DNA from: Megalobrama amblycephala | Lineage: Eukaryota > Chordata > Actinopteri > Cypriniformes > Xenocyprididae | Direction of reading: 5' to 3' | DNA length: 64,000 nt | Assembly: GCF_018812025.1 (NCBI RefSeq) | Contig: NC_063062.1 | Span: 3,735,927-3,799,926, forward strand | Shown here: positions 41,903 to 53,872 of the stretch, piece after piece | How the letters are laid out: each line of letters opens with the position of its first letter | Numbering within the stretch: position 1 is the stretch's first letter | Notes under the pieces: generated by a model | Databases searched by the model: none | The model's input: the letters and a program-made list of their open reading frames with translations, nothing else | What the model was told of the DNA's origin: nothing | Position numbers and translations under genes: made by a program

Positions 41903-43161
41903 TTAAAGGGGACATATCATGAATAGCTGACTTTTCCATGTTTAAGTGCTATAATCAGGTCCCCGGTGCATCTAGCAATCCAGAAAACGTGAACAAGGAC
42001 AACCCAGTAACAACCCAATGTTTTGGTAAGCCTTTCTCTGCAAAAAATGAGCCGCTCAGATTTTGCTCCCTTTGTGACGAAGGAAGGGGATTATAATATT
42101 ACCGCCCCTTAATCTGCATGTTTCCACCCACAGTGCCACCATTTTGTTTTCGCAAGTGAAGTTTAGTGCAACCCTGATTAAACACACTTGATTGTCTTCA
42201 GGATTACTAAAGCTACATGAAGGCAGGTGAACTGGGTCGGAGCAAAACTCTGCAGGACAGCAGCACTCAAGAACGACCGTCCCTGAGCCCATGACATGTC
42301 TCAGCTATGTAAACATTATCACTGATCTGTTAACGGCTATAATAGTAAACACATGAGTCTCCATAAACTCCTGGCATCTGAGCCGCTGAGGACGCAGTGG
42401 TGTAATTTTATTTATGAAGGGAATGTGTCCAGATAAATTCATATACCAGTTTGCACAAGTCATTTTACACCAGACTGCTTTGCACACGAGGGTCAGTAAA
42501 ACACAGGAGTTGCACAGAAGTTGATTCTCAAAGATGGATCAATACCAGCTGTTCATGATATTTCATATATTTCATGACATTTGCAAATTGTCTTTCTGAA
42601 TGCGTTTCGTTAGCATATTGCTAATGTAATCTTAAATGTGGCTAAAGTTGTTTTTTATAATATTTTTGGACTTTTAACCCGAAAATGCTTGCAGTCTGTA
42701 TAATTCATAAATGCATCTTCATTCTTTTTGAGTCTCTCCAACAGTGTGTAGCTTTAGTCACATTAGCCGTGAAGCACGCTATCAAACTCATTCAGAATCG
42801 AATGTTAGCAAACATTCACAAAATACATGCCATACCTACGTGATCTTATATGCTGCATCACGAACAGTTTGTAATGATCCATTTTGAGAGTTATATTTGC
42901 TGTGTGAGCTTCTCCTGTATTGTTTATGCATGTGTATTGGAATCGTGAGCTTGGGGGCGGGGAGCACGAGCTCATTTGCATTTAAAGGTACACACACCAA
43001 ATCAGTGCATTTTTTTCTCCCGCCCCCAAAATAGGCAGATAAAACATGGTATAATAAAAAAATCCATGGGGTATTTTGAGCTGAAACTTCACGGACACAT
43101 TCTGGGGACACCAGAGACTTATATTACATCTTGTGAAAAGGGGCATAATAGGGGCATTTAA
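41903..43161. mobile_element. TTAA-bounded element (TTAAAGGGG family)
   Basis: The left end is TTAAAGGGGACATATCATG and the right end is the inverted GGCATAATAGGGGCATTTAA. The right half shares GGGGTATTTTGAGCTGAAAC with the other TTAA-type copies. It has only short open frames. Confidence 0.7.
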
Positions 43162-44868
43162 TTATTCTGTGGAACCCACAAAAAGATATTTAAAAAAATG
43201 TCTAAGACACCATTTTCAACTAAAAACGGAAAACATTTTATGCCATTCACGACATGCAAACTTTTGAAAACTGAAGTTTCAAAGTGCAAGTTTTTGAAAA
43301 CAATTACCATTATTGTCTCCATGTAAGCTACAAAAACGCAAATTTGTGGAAATGGTGACGTCATGCACATTACGTGTTCATTCTATAGGCACATAGTATT
43401 TCTTTATAAAGTAACTTCACCAACTACTGCCCTGGCATGAATAATACAGCATTTTTAATTGTTTTCATGGATCAGTATGAACGGAGAACGTTTTGAGGAA
43501 AAACTTATCAGTTTTTAGTACATCGTTGTCATGTAAAAGTACCCTAAATTATCAAATGTTCATTTTCTGGTTCAAATTAAAACTACTATTATACTGAAAT
43601 AGCCACAAAAGCACATAGACAGATGCAAAAAACACACAGATCAACACCTTTTGAGTCTACTGTATCTCCTGACAAACAATAAACTCAGAAATCAAGATAT
43701 TTTATTAGGTTTGGCTAAACGTTTTGGGTTGACACACAAGATTGGGGAGTGTCAGGTTTAAATTCAGACAATGATGGCCATCAGGGAGCATTCTGACTAA
43801 ATCCTGTTAGTCATCTTGATAGCATGGGTGGGTTTTTAATAAAACTCACACTCTTTCTGACCTACGATACTAGTCACTTCTGTATTTCTAAGGAATGTTT
43901 GTTAATGTGCAACCCTGTGTAGAGAGCACAAAGAGTCTCAAATAACATATGCCTCTGGAATCTCTCAAGTCTTCAGAATTACAAGCTTAACATTCCTTGT
44001 GAATCACACAAGATAACTAACATCCACCCTGATAGTGTCCAACCTTTAAAACATTAATAACCGCAGTGCACACAAAGACAGGCTGGCATGTGATTGAACC
44101 AACATGCAAATATGGTGGTTTATAAAGTGCAAAATGGAGCCAGATCTCCAAACAAGTTGTAGCAGGACAGGATTGGACAGATATGCAGTTCAGCTAGTTC
44201 CGACAGCTTTAAGTCTCATGGTAAATCAGGCTGAATGCTGAAATTGGACCCATTCCCAACACCGTTCAAAAATCATGTGAAAGTTGTCATTACTAACCTT
44301 CTTCAGAAAGAACCACAGTGCTGATCAAAAGATGTTTACCTCTGCAAAACCTGACATATGAAATAATAGTCAGAAAAATCTATTTTCTGAAACGGAAGTT
44401 TGTTGAACCGAAGGAAAATCTTTAAAAAAAAATGGTTTGCATATATGTTTTAAGTTTTGTACCATATTTGATACAACAGGCTTTTATAGCCCATGCAGTA
44501 AGAATATGGAGGACAGAAAAAAACACCAAAATGTTATTCAGAGGCTCAAACAGAGTAAAATATGCAATCTAGTGCAAAAGTTGTTAGTTACATGGCCATA
44601 AAGTACAAAAATTCTGATAGCTTACAATGTAAATCAATGAGATCTTTATAGAAGTATAGCAAACTTACATAAAATGCATAAAGCTACTGTAATTACTCTA
44701 TATCTCCCAATAATATGTAAAAAATCCTTATTTTTATGATCAAACCTCTATAATTTTATTGTATTTATAAAATACAATCAAATACAATTATGCTTGAGAG
44801 ATGTACGAATAAACGTTCCTCAAAAGCCTGTTGTATCATATTTGACACAACTTCTGGCTCTCTTGCTG
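43162..44868. other. intergenic stretch without a recognisable gene
   Basis: No exon, RNA gene or clear element boundary was found. The sequence is AT-rich with short unsupported open frames. Confidence 0.55.
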
Positions 44869-45575
44869 TTAAAGGTGCCCTAGAATGCTTTTTCACAAGA
44901 TGTAATATAAGTCTAAGGTGTCCACTGAATGTGTCTGTGAAGTTTCAGCTCAAAATACCCCATAGATTTTTTTTTATTAATTTTTGTAACTGCCTATTTT
45001 GGGGCATCATTAAATATGCGGCGATTCAGGCTGCTTCCCCTTTAAATCCTCGCGCTCCCCGTCCCTGAGCTCTCGACTCTAATACAGTGCATAAACAAAG
45101 TTCACACAGCTAATATAACCCTCAAAATGGATCTTCACAAAATGTTCGTCATGCATGCTGCATCAGATCATGCAAGTACAGTATTTATTTGGATGTTTAC
45201 ATTTGATTCTGAATGAGTTTGAGGCTATGCTCCGTGGCTAACGGGCTAAAGCTAACATTACACACTGTTGAAGAGATTTATAAAGAATGAAGTTGTGTTT
45301 ATGAATTATACAGACTGCAAAAGTTTTAAAAATGAAAATAGCGATGACTCTTGTCTCCGTGAATACAGTAGTAAACGATGGTAACTTTAACCACATTTAA
45401 CAGTACATTAGCAACATGCTAACGAAACATTTAGAAAGGCAATTCACAAATATCATTAAAAATATCATGTAATCATGGATCATGTCAGTTATTATTGCTC
45501 CATCTGCCATTTTTCACTATTGTCCTTGCTTGCTTACCTAGTCTGATGATTCAGCTGTGCACAGATCCAGACGTT

Positions 45576-46671
45576 TAGCCTGGGTACCAGCCCGAACCCC
45601 GCCCACAACATTTTTTGGACGGGAAGTTCGGTCTGGACTCGATCCATTGTGGAGTAATTATGCTCGGCTCCCAGAAGGCCGAGCCAATCAAATTGCCAGG
45701 GCGGGCTTTAATCGATGATGGACAGGCTATCTGCGGTTACGTAACCACCCGCGTCATCAAAGAGCGCTTGGGGAGTTTGATTGACAAGCGATCTAACCAA
45801 TCAGAACGCCGCATCCGCCTTGTTGTCCGACAAAGCAGTCAGGAGTTAGAAGATTAACATCGGTGGAGTTAAACTTGGAAAAATTGTGCATATTGACGTC
45901 TTTCCGCGTTTGAAACAACATTCATTCTCATGTTCATGTTTATTTGATGCTATAAATGGACTAGTAGGAAGAGATGATCGGTTAACTAGCCTCTTGAGCT
46001 GAGGCGCTACAGCAATCTGTCACGATCATGGTCACAACACATTAAAGAGCCACAAAACGGTTTTTATTGTTTGAATTTTTTTAATAACTACACAGTTTGA
46101 AAGCTGGGACTTTGTTTAATATCATAAGTAACCTGCTCTGTCTCGTCTGTCGATGTGTTGTCAGTTTCCTCTTTGCTCCGCGATGTATTTTCCACTCTGT
46201 GTGGCGTGACAGCGCCACGGCTTGTCGGACAAAGCAACAGTAACTAAGGGGGGCGGGTCTTTGCGAAAGGTCAATTAGTTTACAACAATGATGGCTGTTG
46301 AAGAACTGAGATGTGTAGATTCCGCCATCGCGTCCGTTATAGAAGATATCGACAGTGCATTAATTTTAAAAGAGGAACAAAGGACCGCGATCAAGGCATT
46401 TGTCGATGGGAAAGATGTCTTTGCCGTCCTTCCTACGGGATTCGGCAAAAGTTTGATTTATCAGCTGGCCCCGATGGTCGCTAAGAAGAGTTCTGTTGAC
46501 AACTATGCGTCGCTCAACATACGTCACTTACTCTGTAGCTCTGATTGGTTGTAGGTCTATCCAATTGAGGTCTTTCCTGGATCGGTTGAAATACGCCCCC
46601 ATAATCAAAGCCCAATGGAGCAGTATCAGACTCATATTCTGACTAGAATTGAGTATGACCACGTCAGGCTA
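45576..46671 (+). mobile_element. DNA element with 9-bp target duplication carrying a helicase gene fragment
   Basis: The termini are TAGCCTGGGTACC and the inverted GACGTCAGGCTA-type end (ACGTCAGGCTA), sharing TAGCCTG. A perfect 9-bp duplication, CCAGACGTT, lies at 45567-45575 and 46672-46680. The related element at 36620-37589 shows the same CCAGACGTT once at the equivalent site, confirming the insertion. The interior has a GC-rich left end, then the start of a RecQ-like helicase at 46288-46554. A 9-bp duplication suggests a Mutator-like or other 8-9-bp superfamily. The TIR is short, so the class is open. Confidence 0.75.
46288..46554 (+). pseudogene. N-terminal fragment of a RecQ-like DNA helicase
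   Basis: The 88-codon open frame starts MMAVEELRCVDSAIASVIED. Residues 30-60 contain LKEEQRTAIKAF and DVFAVLPTGFGKSLIYQL, the motif 0 and Walker A (motif I) region of superfamily-2 RecQ helicases. Similarity ends after about residue 67 (MVAKK), and the frame closes at TAG or within terminal element sequence. Motif II (DEAH) and all later motifs are absent, so it cannot be an active helicase. It lies wholly within the 45576-46671 element. Multi-copy fish genes of this kind exist in my memory, often annotated as WRN- or RecQ-like, which suggests that a longer parental element carries the full gene. Confidence 0.7.
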
Positions 46672-46723
46672 CCAGACGTTAATACTGGCTGCCCTTGTGT
46701 AATGCCTTGAACATGAGCTGGCA

Positions 46724-47012
46724 ACTTGGGTAAAGTTGGTTTTATATTCGCACATTCGGACTTCTGATAAATTCAGACTTTCCAATAAATGTGCAATAAA
46801 TTAATGTTTGCGAATTTTAAGAAGCGACATGATATTGACAACCAACGATTGTCAACTTATAACATTTTTCACAGTCGATCAAAATAGGCAAGTATTGTTT
46901 TAATGGCATATTTACTTGTGAATGTCCACTGAATGTCCAATGTAGTGTGATTAACAAGGCTATTGAATACGGATGTCCGAATGTGCGAATATAAAACCAA
47001 CTTTACCCAAGT
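46724..47012. mobile_element. 289-bp MITE with 38-bp perfect TIRs
   Basis: The left end is ACTTGGGTAAAGTTGGTTTT and the right end is AAAACCAACTTTACCCAAGT. Inverted identity continues through ATATTCGCACATTCGGAC for about 38 bp. The flanks are GAGCTGGCA at 46715-46723 and 47013-47021, a 9-bp duplication (10 bp if the shared T is counted). It is non-coding. The long TIR and 9-10-bp duplication fit a Mutator-like MITE. Confidence 0.8.
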
Positions 47013-47249
47013 GAGCTGGCATATGCAAATATTGGGGTCGTACATATTAATGATCCCGACTGTTACGTAACAGTCAGTGTTATGTTGAGATTCGCCTGTT
47101 CTTCGGAGGTCTTTTAAACAAATGAGATTTACATAAGAAGGAGGAAACAATGGTGTTTGAGACTCACTGTATGTCATTTCCTTGTACTGAACTCTTGTTA
47201 TTCAACTATGCCAAGATAAATTCAATGTTCAATTCTATGCCACCTTTAA

Positions 47250-48656
47250 TAAACAGATCTGCGTTCGTCTTGCGGAAGAACATTGTAGCCGGAGCTACTT
47301 CTCTCTGTTTATGTCTATGACAAGTCACGCAGGTACTGTGCTACTCCGCAGTGGTACGACCCGAACCAGTCTAAAATAGTCCGAATATAAACACTTATAA
47401 TAGGTGTAAGTTACCGTAGTGATTCAGGATAAGATAAAAACACGATTTGGAAAATGGATTCATGATGTACTCGCTCATTATGTAATTTTTGTAAATTTTG
47501 AACACAAAAAAGTTATGGACAGCAGCTTTAATTAAAAGATTTTTAGAATTATACTTGCTAGAAGATCGTTTACAGGTTTTTCAGCAAAGTTTTGATCACG
47601 TGCATCATTTAGAGGCCTTCATATATCAAATATGATACTTATAGGGTTAAAAGTCCTCATGTATCCCAAACGCTAACAAACATCTGTAACAAAAAGCAAC
47701 TGGCTTTCATGTTGACAGGCCTTTATTAAGTACTACAAAACTACATTATTACTAAATAAATAAGAGCTCGAATCAACTTTTGGGTTATTCAAAGACTTCA
47801 TTCACGTTGAATAATGAATGATATATTGTTCAGAGTACATCAAAAGATTCTGCGTGCGTTTTCAAGACATCTGATTCCCATCAAAGCTTGTCTGACTCCT
47901 CCTCCTACATTTTCCAACACAAAGGCGCCTTAAAAATTTTAGACAAAGTACATATTTTAAAATATATAATACTTAAAAAGGGCCTAGCATAACGGAGACG
48001 ACCGAGTCCACTGTACAATCCACATCGCCTTCTCAAAGCCATGCAAAACTGCTACTTGAACTCTCAGTCAAAAGCACAATAATAACATAAATAGATTCCT
48101 GTACCTTGAATAGCTGTAATAGTTGTGAAGTTGTCGTGCTGTAAAGTCCTAGAACTTAGTTCCGCTGAGCATGGATGTGTTACATGACTAGTTGGAAAAC
48201 ATTTCAGTGGTGTTTAACTCTTGCCTGTGAAGTTCTGAGATATTCAGTCCTGCCCACTGCTTCTGAAACCCGACCCAGGTGTTTCAGACACACAGCTGGC
48301 GCAGGTAAACAATGCGATGCGATGCGCGCAGACATATTTATTTTTATTTGTTTCTTATTTGTATCGTGTATTTATTTTAGAGGTATTTGGAATGCATTGT
48401 AAGAGCTGCCGTGTATTAAAAAAAATAAACAAATAAATCGGTATACTATAAATATAGGCTACTAAACCTTTAAAAAACTAAAGGACGATAAGGCTTATAT
48501 TTTTTTTTCTTAAACTACAATAAATAAATTAATAAATGTGGGGGAAAAAAATCTGTGTTATAAATCTCATGAATATTAATACGACGTCATTAATATTAAA
48601 CAAGAGCACGACGTTCTTATCATCCCGCCTCCTCAGATGACGCATTTTCCGCCAAG
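47250..48656. other. intergenic region and presumed opa3 promoter side
   Basis: No exon was recognised. The last few hundred bases lead into opa3. The sequence just before the opa3 ATG (48600-48656) is GC-richer, with CCTCCTCAGATGACGCATTT, and is probably the 5' UTR and core promoter region, but no TATA box is clear. Confidence 0.45.
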
Positions 48657-50951
48657 ATGGTTGTCGGTGCCTTTCCGATTGCAAAGCTGCTCTATCTAGG
48701 CGTGCGACAATTGGGAAAACCAGTGGCTAACAGGATAAAAGCAGGCGCGCGGAGGAGTGAATTCTTTAAGAATTATATCTGCCTTCCTCCAGCCCAAGGT
48801 AAGCTGACATTTGGCTGTTCGTGTTTAACGACATGATGTCAGTCCATGCTAAGGGTGTCTGAAGGCGTAAACGTCTGGCCAATAGACGTTTGCCTGCATT
48901 TGCTGTTTAGCATATCGCGACTGCTGCGATGTTGTCATTGGGTGTTTTCAATAACTGACTTACCAAGCGACCAATAAGGTGCTAAAAGGAAGTTCCATTT
49001 AGACGAATGAGGTTCGAGTTTGCTCAAAGGGGGCGGGACTCATATGTCATTGAGGGTAGAACTGAAAGTGCCTTTTGCTACTTCTTGATTTGTTAACGGT
49101 TTAATTTCGAACAAAATCCCTGTATATCCCAGTCGATATAGATTTTCTTTTCTTTACTTGTGTGTGCTCAGATATTTTCTGGGAAAATATGTCTTGTTGG
49201 TTGGAGTCAAAGATCCAGTCAGTGCCCACTTTTGCTTCAAAACATATTGGAATGCTGTTGGATGATAAAAAAAATCCCATCAATGTAATGTTGATTAATT
49301 GTAAATGTATGAAGATGAAACCTTATTTTTCTGTATTTAAAAGAGACTTTATTTGTAACGAATTTCCATCATTGCAATGTATGAAAACTAAAAAGGCCCA
49401 GAAATTTGCTGGAATAATAAGAAACCTTGGATTATTAGAAGAAGGAATGAATATTTGACCCATATTTGCATTTATCAATAAAATGTGTATTCTGTTCATT
49501 AGGTTCAATAATGAAAAATCTTCTTGAGTGTTCATATAATATAATATAAAATAACATAAACAATATATTTTCTTAATTATAATTTAATTATATATAAAGT
49601 AATTAAATATAATGTATTTATATTAGGAATAGTTAATGTAATAATTGTTGAATTGATGATTGTTGTATTGACTAAATATTATCTTTAATAATTAATAGTT
49701 TTAATAGACTAATAGTTTATAGATGGAAAGATATATCTTTTTCATATTATAATTTTTATATTAAACACTAAAAAACTAAAATGTACACAGTAAAATACTG
49801 TAAAAAAAAAAAAACTTGTAAAAAACAGTAATATACCGTAAACAATAACAATGCATTCTGCGTAATATTATTATTAGTTTTTGAGAAGTTAACCTATAGG
49901 CTACTTTCTCGAAAACAACAAATATTACCCAGAATGTGTATTATTTCTGTATATTACAATACATTCTGGGTAATATTGTCGCTTTCAAGAAGGTAACCTA
50001 TAGGCCTCTTTTCTTAAAATGACAATATTACCCAAAATGCATTGTTTTTATGGTATATTGCTGTTTCAATGGAAAACTGTATTTTACTGTGTAGGTTTAT
50101 TTTGTTTTTTAGTCATTTTTTATAGTGTACTTTCTACATACTAGTCTAATTTTTAAATATTAGATTTTTTAAATACTAATCTCTTTTTTTAATGTTATTT
50201 TTAAATTTTATAGTATTTATAAACTACTCGTTTTTATGTTTTTAATATAATTTATACACTTTTCTTCACTGTTTTCTGCACAACTGCTTTATAGATTAAA
50301 TAAACCAGTTTAATAATTGTTTAATAACAGTTACAACGTAACCAAATCAACACTGAACTGACTTCAGCTGAACAATGACACTATTTTATTTTAAATCTGC
50401 TTTACAGCAGAATTAAACTCTGTTTGCATTATTTAATCATTAATTTCCTGTTATCACTGTAAAGCTGCTGTGAAACAATCTGTATTGTATAAAGCACTAT
50501 ATAAATAAAGGTCACATGACTTGACTAGTCTCTTAGGGTACTTTGAAGGTAAAACCAAAGTGCATCTTTCTATTAATCTGTCAAGTAATTCCATGTGGTC
50601 TCTTGTGTTTTCCCTATAGCATATCACTGGATCGAGATGAAAACAAAGATGAGAATCATGGGTTTCCGTGGCTCCACCATCAAACCCTTGAACGAAGAAG
50701 CAGCTGCGGAGCTCGGAGCAGAGCTGCTCGGCGAGGCCATTATCTTCATCATCGGCGGAGGTTGCATGGTCCTCGAGTACAGCCGTCAGGCCGCCAACTC
50801 CAGACGCAAGGAAGAGGAACTCACACAAACCATTAACAGTCTGCAGACACAGCTAGGAGAGCTGGCACTAGCCACAGAGACACTGGATGCCCAAATCAGA
50901 GAGGTTAATAGACTTCTGTTGTCCCTCCCAGCAGCCCCAAGTACCAAGTAA
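48657..50951 (+). CDS. opa3: OPA3, mitochondrial membrane protein (2 exons)
   Basis: OPA3 is a small mitochondrial membrane protein linked to mitochondrial morphology. In humans its loss causes 3-methylglutaconic aciduria type III, and missense changes cause dominant optic atrophy. Exon 1 is 48657-48798 (ATG in an AAGATGG context, donor GTAAGC) and exon 2 is 50620-50951 (acceptor CCCTATAG). The two join in phase to 157 codons, slightly shorter than the human 179. Residues 1-47 ([15 protein letters not shown]...ICLPPAQ) are the conserved amphipathic and targeting region. Residues 49-86 hold [17 protein letters not shown] and [16 protein letters not shown]. Residues 87-101 ([15 protein letters not shown]) are the hydrophobic segment, including the Gly at 93 that is mutated in human disease. 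Residues 108-148 look like a coiled coil. The ORF is intact. It is divergent from ppp1r13l and tandem with hnrnpul1. Confidence 0.95.
49786..50092. repeat. palindromic repeat in the opa3 intron
   Basis: The left end is ACACAGTAAAATACTG and the right end is TGTATTTTACTGTGT. Inside, ATTACCCAGAATG-type and CATTCTGGGTAATATT blocks and CTATAGGCC-type blocks are inverted. It is a non-coding foldback element. Confidence 0.6.
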
Positions 50952-51605
50952 CAATATGCATCACTAACAACATGTCCTTACTAAGGAGAGTAAAGAGACT
51001 GGTTTATGGGGACGTTTCAGTTGTGGTGCAGCACTGCCATATTTATACACACACAGAAAGTCTTGGTTAAGCCTCTCATATACACAAAGCTCTAAAAAAG
51101 AGGAAGGAACAGAGAGAGAGTTTGTGTGTGATAATTGACTGACCTCCAGCATAACATAATAAAAGCTTCTGATTCGTTGTCTGATTGGTTGAATGATGCT
51201 GTTTTCAAATGAAAGTTGTTGGTTATTTGATGGCGCTGTTAAACCATTACCAACGTTTGACCACTTATTATTCTGCACACCATTATTTCATAACATTTCA
51301 GTCATTCTTTTCCATTTTTCCATTGTTTAATGAAATTGGTATTCAGTTTTAGCTTGAATGTAACACGCTGTCAGAGTTGGGCATTCATCATTCACTAATG
51401 ATCTGAAAATGCACTTGAATTGTGAATACTTGAATGACAAAATCCATATAGTAAGTATGGATGTGTCCCTCGATATAGGAAACAGAGCCTGTCTCTGTGT
51501 GTGCTGCAAGAAAATACCCATCGCATCAAAAGACTGCTGTGTTTAAAATGGCGAGTGTATATGGGTGTATATTTCAGTGTAAAATAAAGTTAAATATTCT
51601 ATGAT
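50952..51605 (+). terminator. opa3: opa3 3' untranslated region and poly(A) signal
   Basis: It follows the TAA at 50949-50951. A canonical AATAAA lies at 51583-51588, with T/G-rich sequence after it (TGATTGTTGGGGTTTT), as expected for cleavage about 15-25 bp downstream. An alternative earlier site cannot be excluded. Confidence 0.6.
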
Positions 51606-53700
51606 TGTTGGGGTTTTATCTTGATTATATTAAAATTGTGAAAGTGTTTTGTGGTTGTGAAATGCCATTTTTAAGTAATTACCACATAAGAAAGTTTTAG
51701 CACAATTTTCACTATAAGGCACAAAATGTTGTTTACTTATACTTTAAAACAACATTTTAAAATCAAACTAAATGAATAAATACATAGGTTTAGTTTGTTG
51801 TTAAGTTTAGGTATTGGGTAGGATTAAGGGATGCAGAATAAGGCATTAATATGTGCTTTATAAGTATAATAAACAGCCAATATCATAGTAATATGCATGC
51901 TAACAAGCAACTAATTAATAGTGAGAATTGGACCCTAAACTAAAGTGTTATCGTTACTTTTAAAAGTAATGTGTTACAATATTGCATTACTCCCTGAAAT
52001 GGTAAGTAAATGTGTTACTTAGTTACTTTTTATGGAGAGTAATGCATTACATTACTTTCCTCATCTGTGCTGGACTTGCTTGTTTGTTTTTAATAATAAC
52101 AACAACAACAAATACTTTTGGCAAATGTAAAGGCCCTTTCTTTCACACCAAAAGTGAACTGAATAAGCTTCAGGCTGAAGGAAATGCAAATTCATGTTTG
52201 TACAGTAGAGGGAGCAGCTCAACAAACCTTTCAGTTGTGCTGACATTCTGGATTACAAAAGAATAGGATGCAGGAGAAAGAGTTCAAGATTATGGCTGCA
52301 TCTGAAATCACATACTTCCCTACTATATAGTAGGCAAAAAAACAGTAGGGTGAATTCAGGTTGATTGGGACACTTTTTACAAGTCATCTCAATGGCAAAA
52401 AGTGTCCCATTCACCATGAGTTCACACTATGTGACAAAAGAAATATGTCAGAATTCACAGTACTCTTAAAAGTACTCTTAAAAATCAGAACTCTGACATA
52501 ACTTTCGGCAGGTCACATGATAATGACAGCATGGCGAATGTAGTATGTCAGAATAACATTCATACTATATAGAATACTTTTTAGTGGTCTTAAATTAGTT
52601 ACCTATTCAAAGTAATTACCTACTCAAGAGAGTATGAGATTCAGACGCAGCCCCGTACTTCAGAAATAAAATAAACATTTTAAACATAAAATTGATGTTT
52701 ATCTAAAGTAATTTTTGCTTATTAGTATGGTTGAATTGGATCATCGAAGGTCAGCAGCAAAGATATTGGTTTATAAAGTGAGATTAAATACATAAAGTAT
52801 ATTTCTAATATTTAACACATTTTAATTCTGAGTTTTCATTTCACTGTTTTTATCCATTTTGAGGAATACTGAATCTATTTTTGTGCAAGTGAGATGAGTA
52901 AATGTGACCACAAAACCAGTCATAAGTTGCACAGGTATATTTGAAGCAATAGCCAACAATACACTGTATGGGTCAAAACTATCGATTTTTCTTTTGTGCC
53001 AAAAATCATTAGGATATTGAGTAAAGATCATGTTCCATGAAGATATTTTGTAAATTTCCTACCATAAATACATCAAAAATGTATTTTTGTGAGAGGATAT
53101 GCATTGCTAAGGACTTCATTTGGACAACTTTAAAGGCGATTTTCTCAATATTTTTTTTTTGCACTGTCAGATTCCAGATTTTCAAATGGTTGTATCTCAG
53201 CCAAATATTGTCAAATACTAACAAACCACATCAATGGAAAGCTTATTTATTCAAATCGACCCTTATGACTGGTTTTGTGGTCCAGCGTCACAAATGCCTG
53301 CTCACATATAGTGTAGAACTACAATAACCATCATGTTTTTTACACACAACACATCTGCACTTACTCCTGATTTCTCTCAGCATGGAGACAGGAGATCTAT
53401 CAGTCAATAAATGGTAAAAGAAACTAATTTGTGTAACCTTTTTAAAAAAAAAAATAACTCAGATATTTTGCTGTAAACGTAAAAGTAATGCGTTACTTTA
53501 CTAGTTACTTGAAAAGTAATCCCATTACGTTACTCGCGTTACTTCTAATGCGTTAACCCAACACTGACTTTAATTTTGCCTACAAAAATAACTGCATCAC
53601 TTATATTTGAAATATGTATTTAAATTGTATATATTGCTGGGTAGAATTATTAATTATTATTTTATTATGAACTAAATAGTAAAGGAATGCACGTCTGTCG
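51606..53700. other. intergenic repeat cluster between opa3 and hnrnpul1
   Basis: A probable TIR element spans about 51945-53569. Its right end carries AAGTAATGCGTTACTTTACT and ends near GTTAACCCAACACTG, with TTACTTTT-type blocks mirrored on the left. Within it lies another TIR element at 52904-53291. No exon was recognised. Confidence 0.5.
52904..53291. mobile_element. short TIR element
   Basis: GACCACAAAACCAGTCATAAG at the left is mirrored by CTTATGACTGGTTTTGTGGTC at the right. The right end has an extra CAGCGTCAC and the left lacks about 7 bp of it. It is a common cyprinid non-autonomous family with no coding sequence. Confidence 0.65.
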
Positions 53701-53759
53701 GTTCATGACTTCAAAGCTGTGTTATAGATCTGTCCAGTAGGTGTCAGCACTCAAACAAA

Positions 53760-53872
53760 ATGGACAACATTCAGTATGTCTTCTGCTGCACTGTACTGAA
53801 GCGCGCGCAGCTGTAGTCCTGTGTTTACAACACTCAAACACTCTCTTCAGCCAAACAAGAGCTTTTCCTCTG
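53760..53872 (+). other. hnrnpul1: probable untranslated first exon of hnrnpul1
   Basis: A GC-richer block (GAAGCGCGCGCAGCTG) is followed by TTTTCCTCTG and a strong donor GTAAGTCATC at 53873. It lies 550 bp upstream of the first coding exon, whose acceptor CCATTCAGCAG at 54409 needs an upstream partner. The 5' end is not determinable. The open frame through this block is probably incidental. Confidence 0.45.

Larger units (their letters stand above)
44869..47249. mobile_element. TTAA-bounded element carrying two nested insertions
   Basis: The left end is TTAAAGGTGCCCTAGAATG and the right end is the inverted ATGCCACCTTTAA. Its own sequence matches 36620-37589. It is split by a 1,096-bp element (45576-46671) and by a 289-bp element (46724-47012), each with its own target duplication. 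Without them it would be about 1 kb like its relatives. Confidence 0.8.

Noticed and set aside
45615..45857. 80-codon ORF in the helicase-bearing element
   Set aside because: It has no recognisable motif and lies in the GC-rich left end of the transposon; probably chance.
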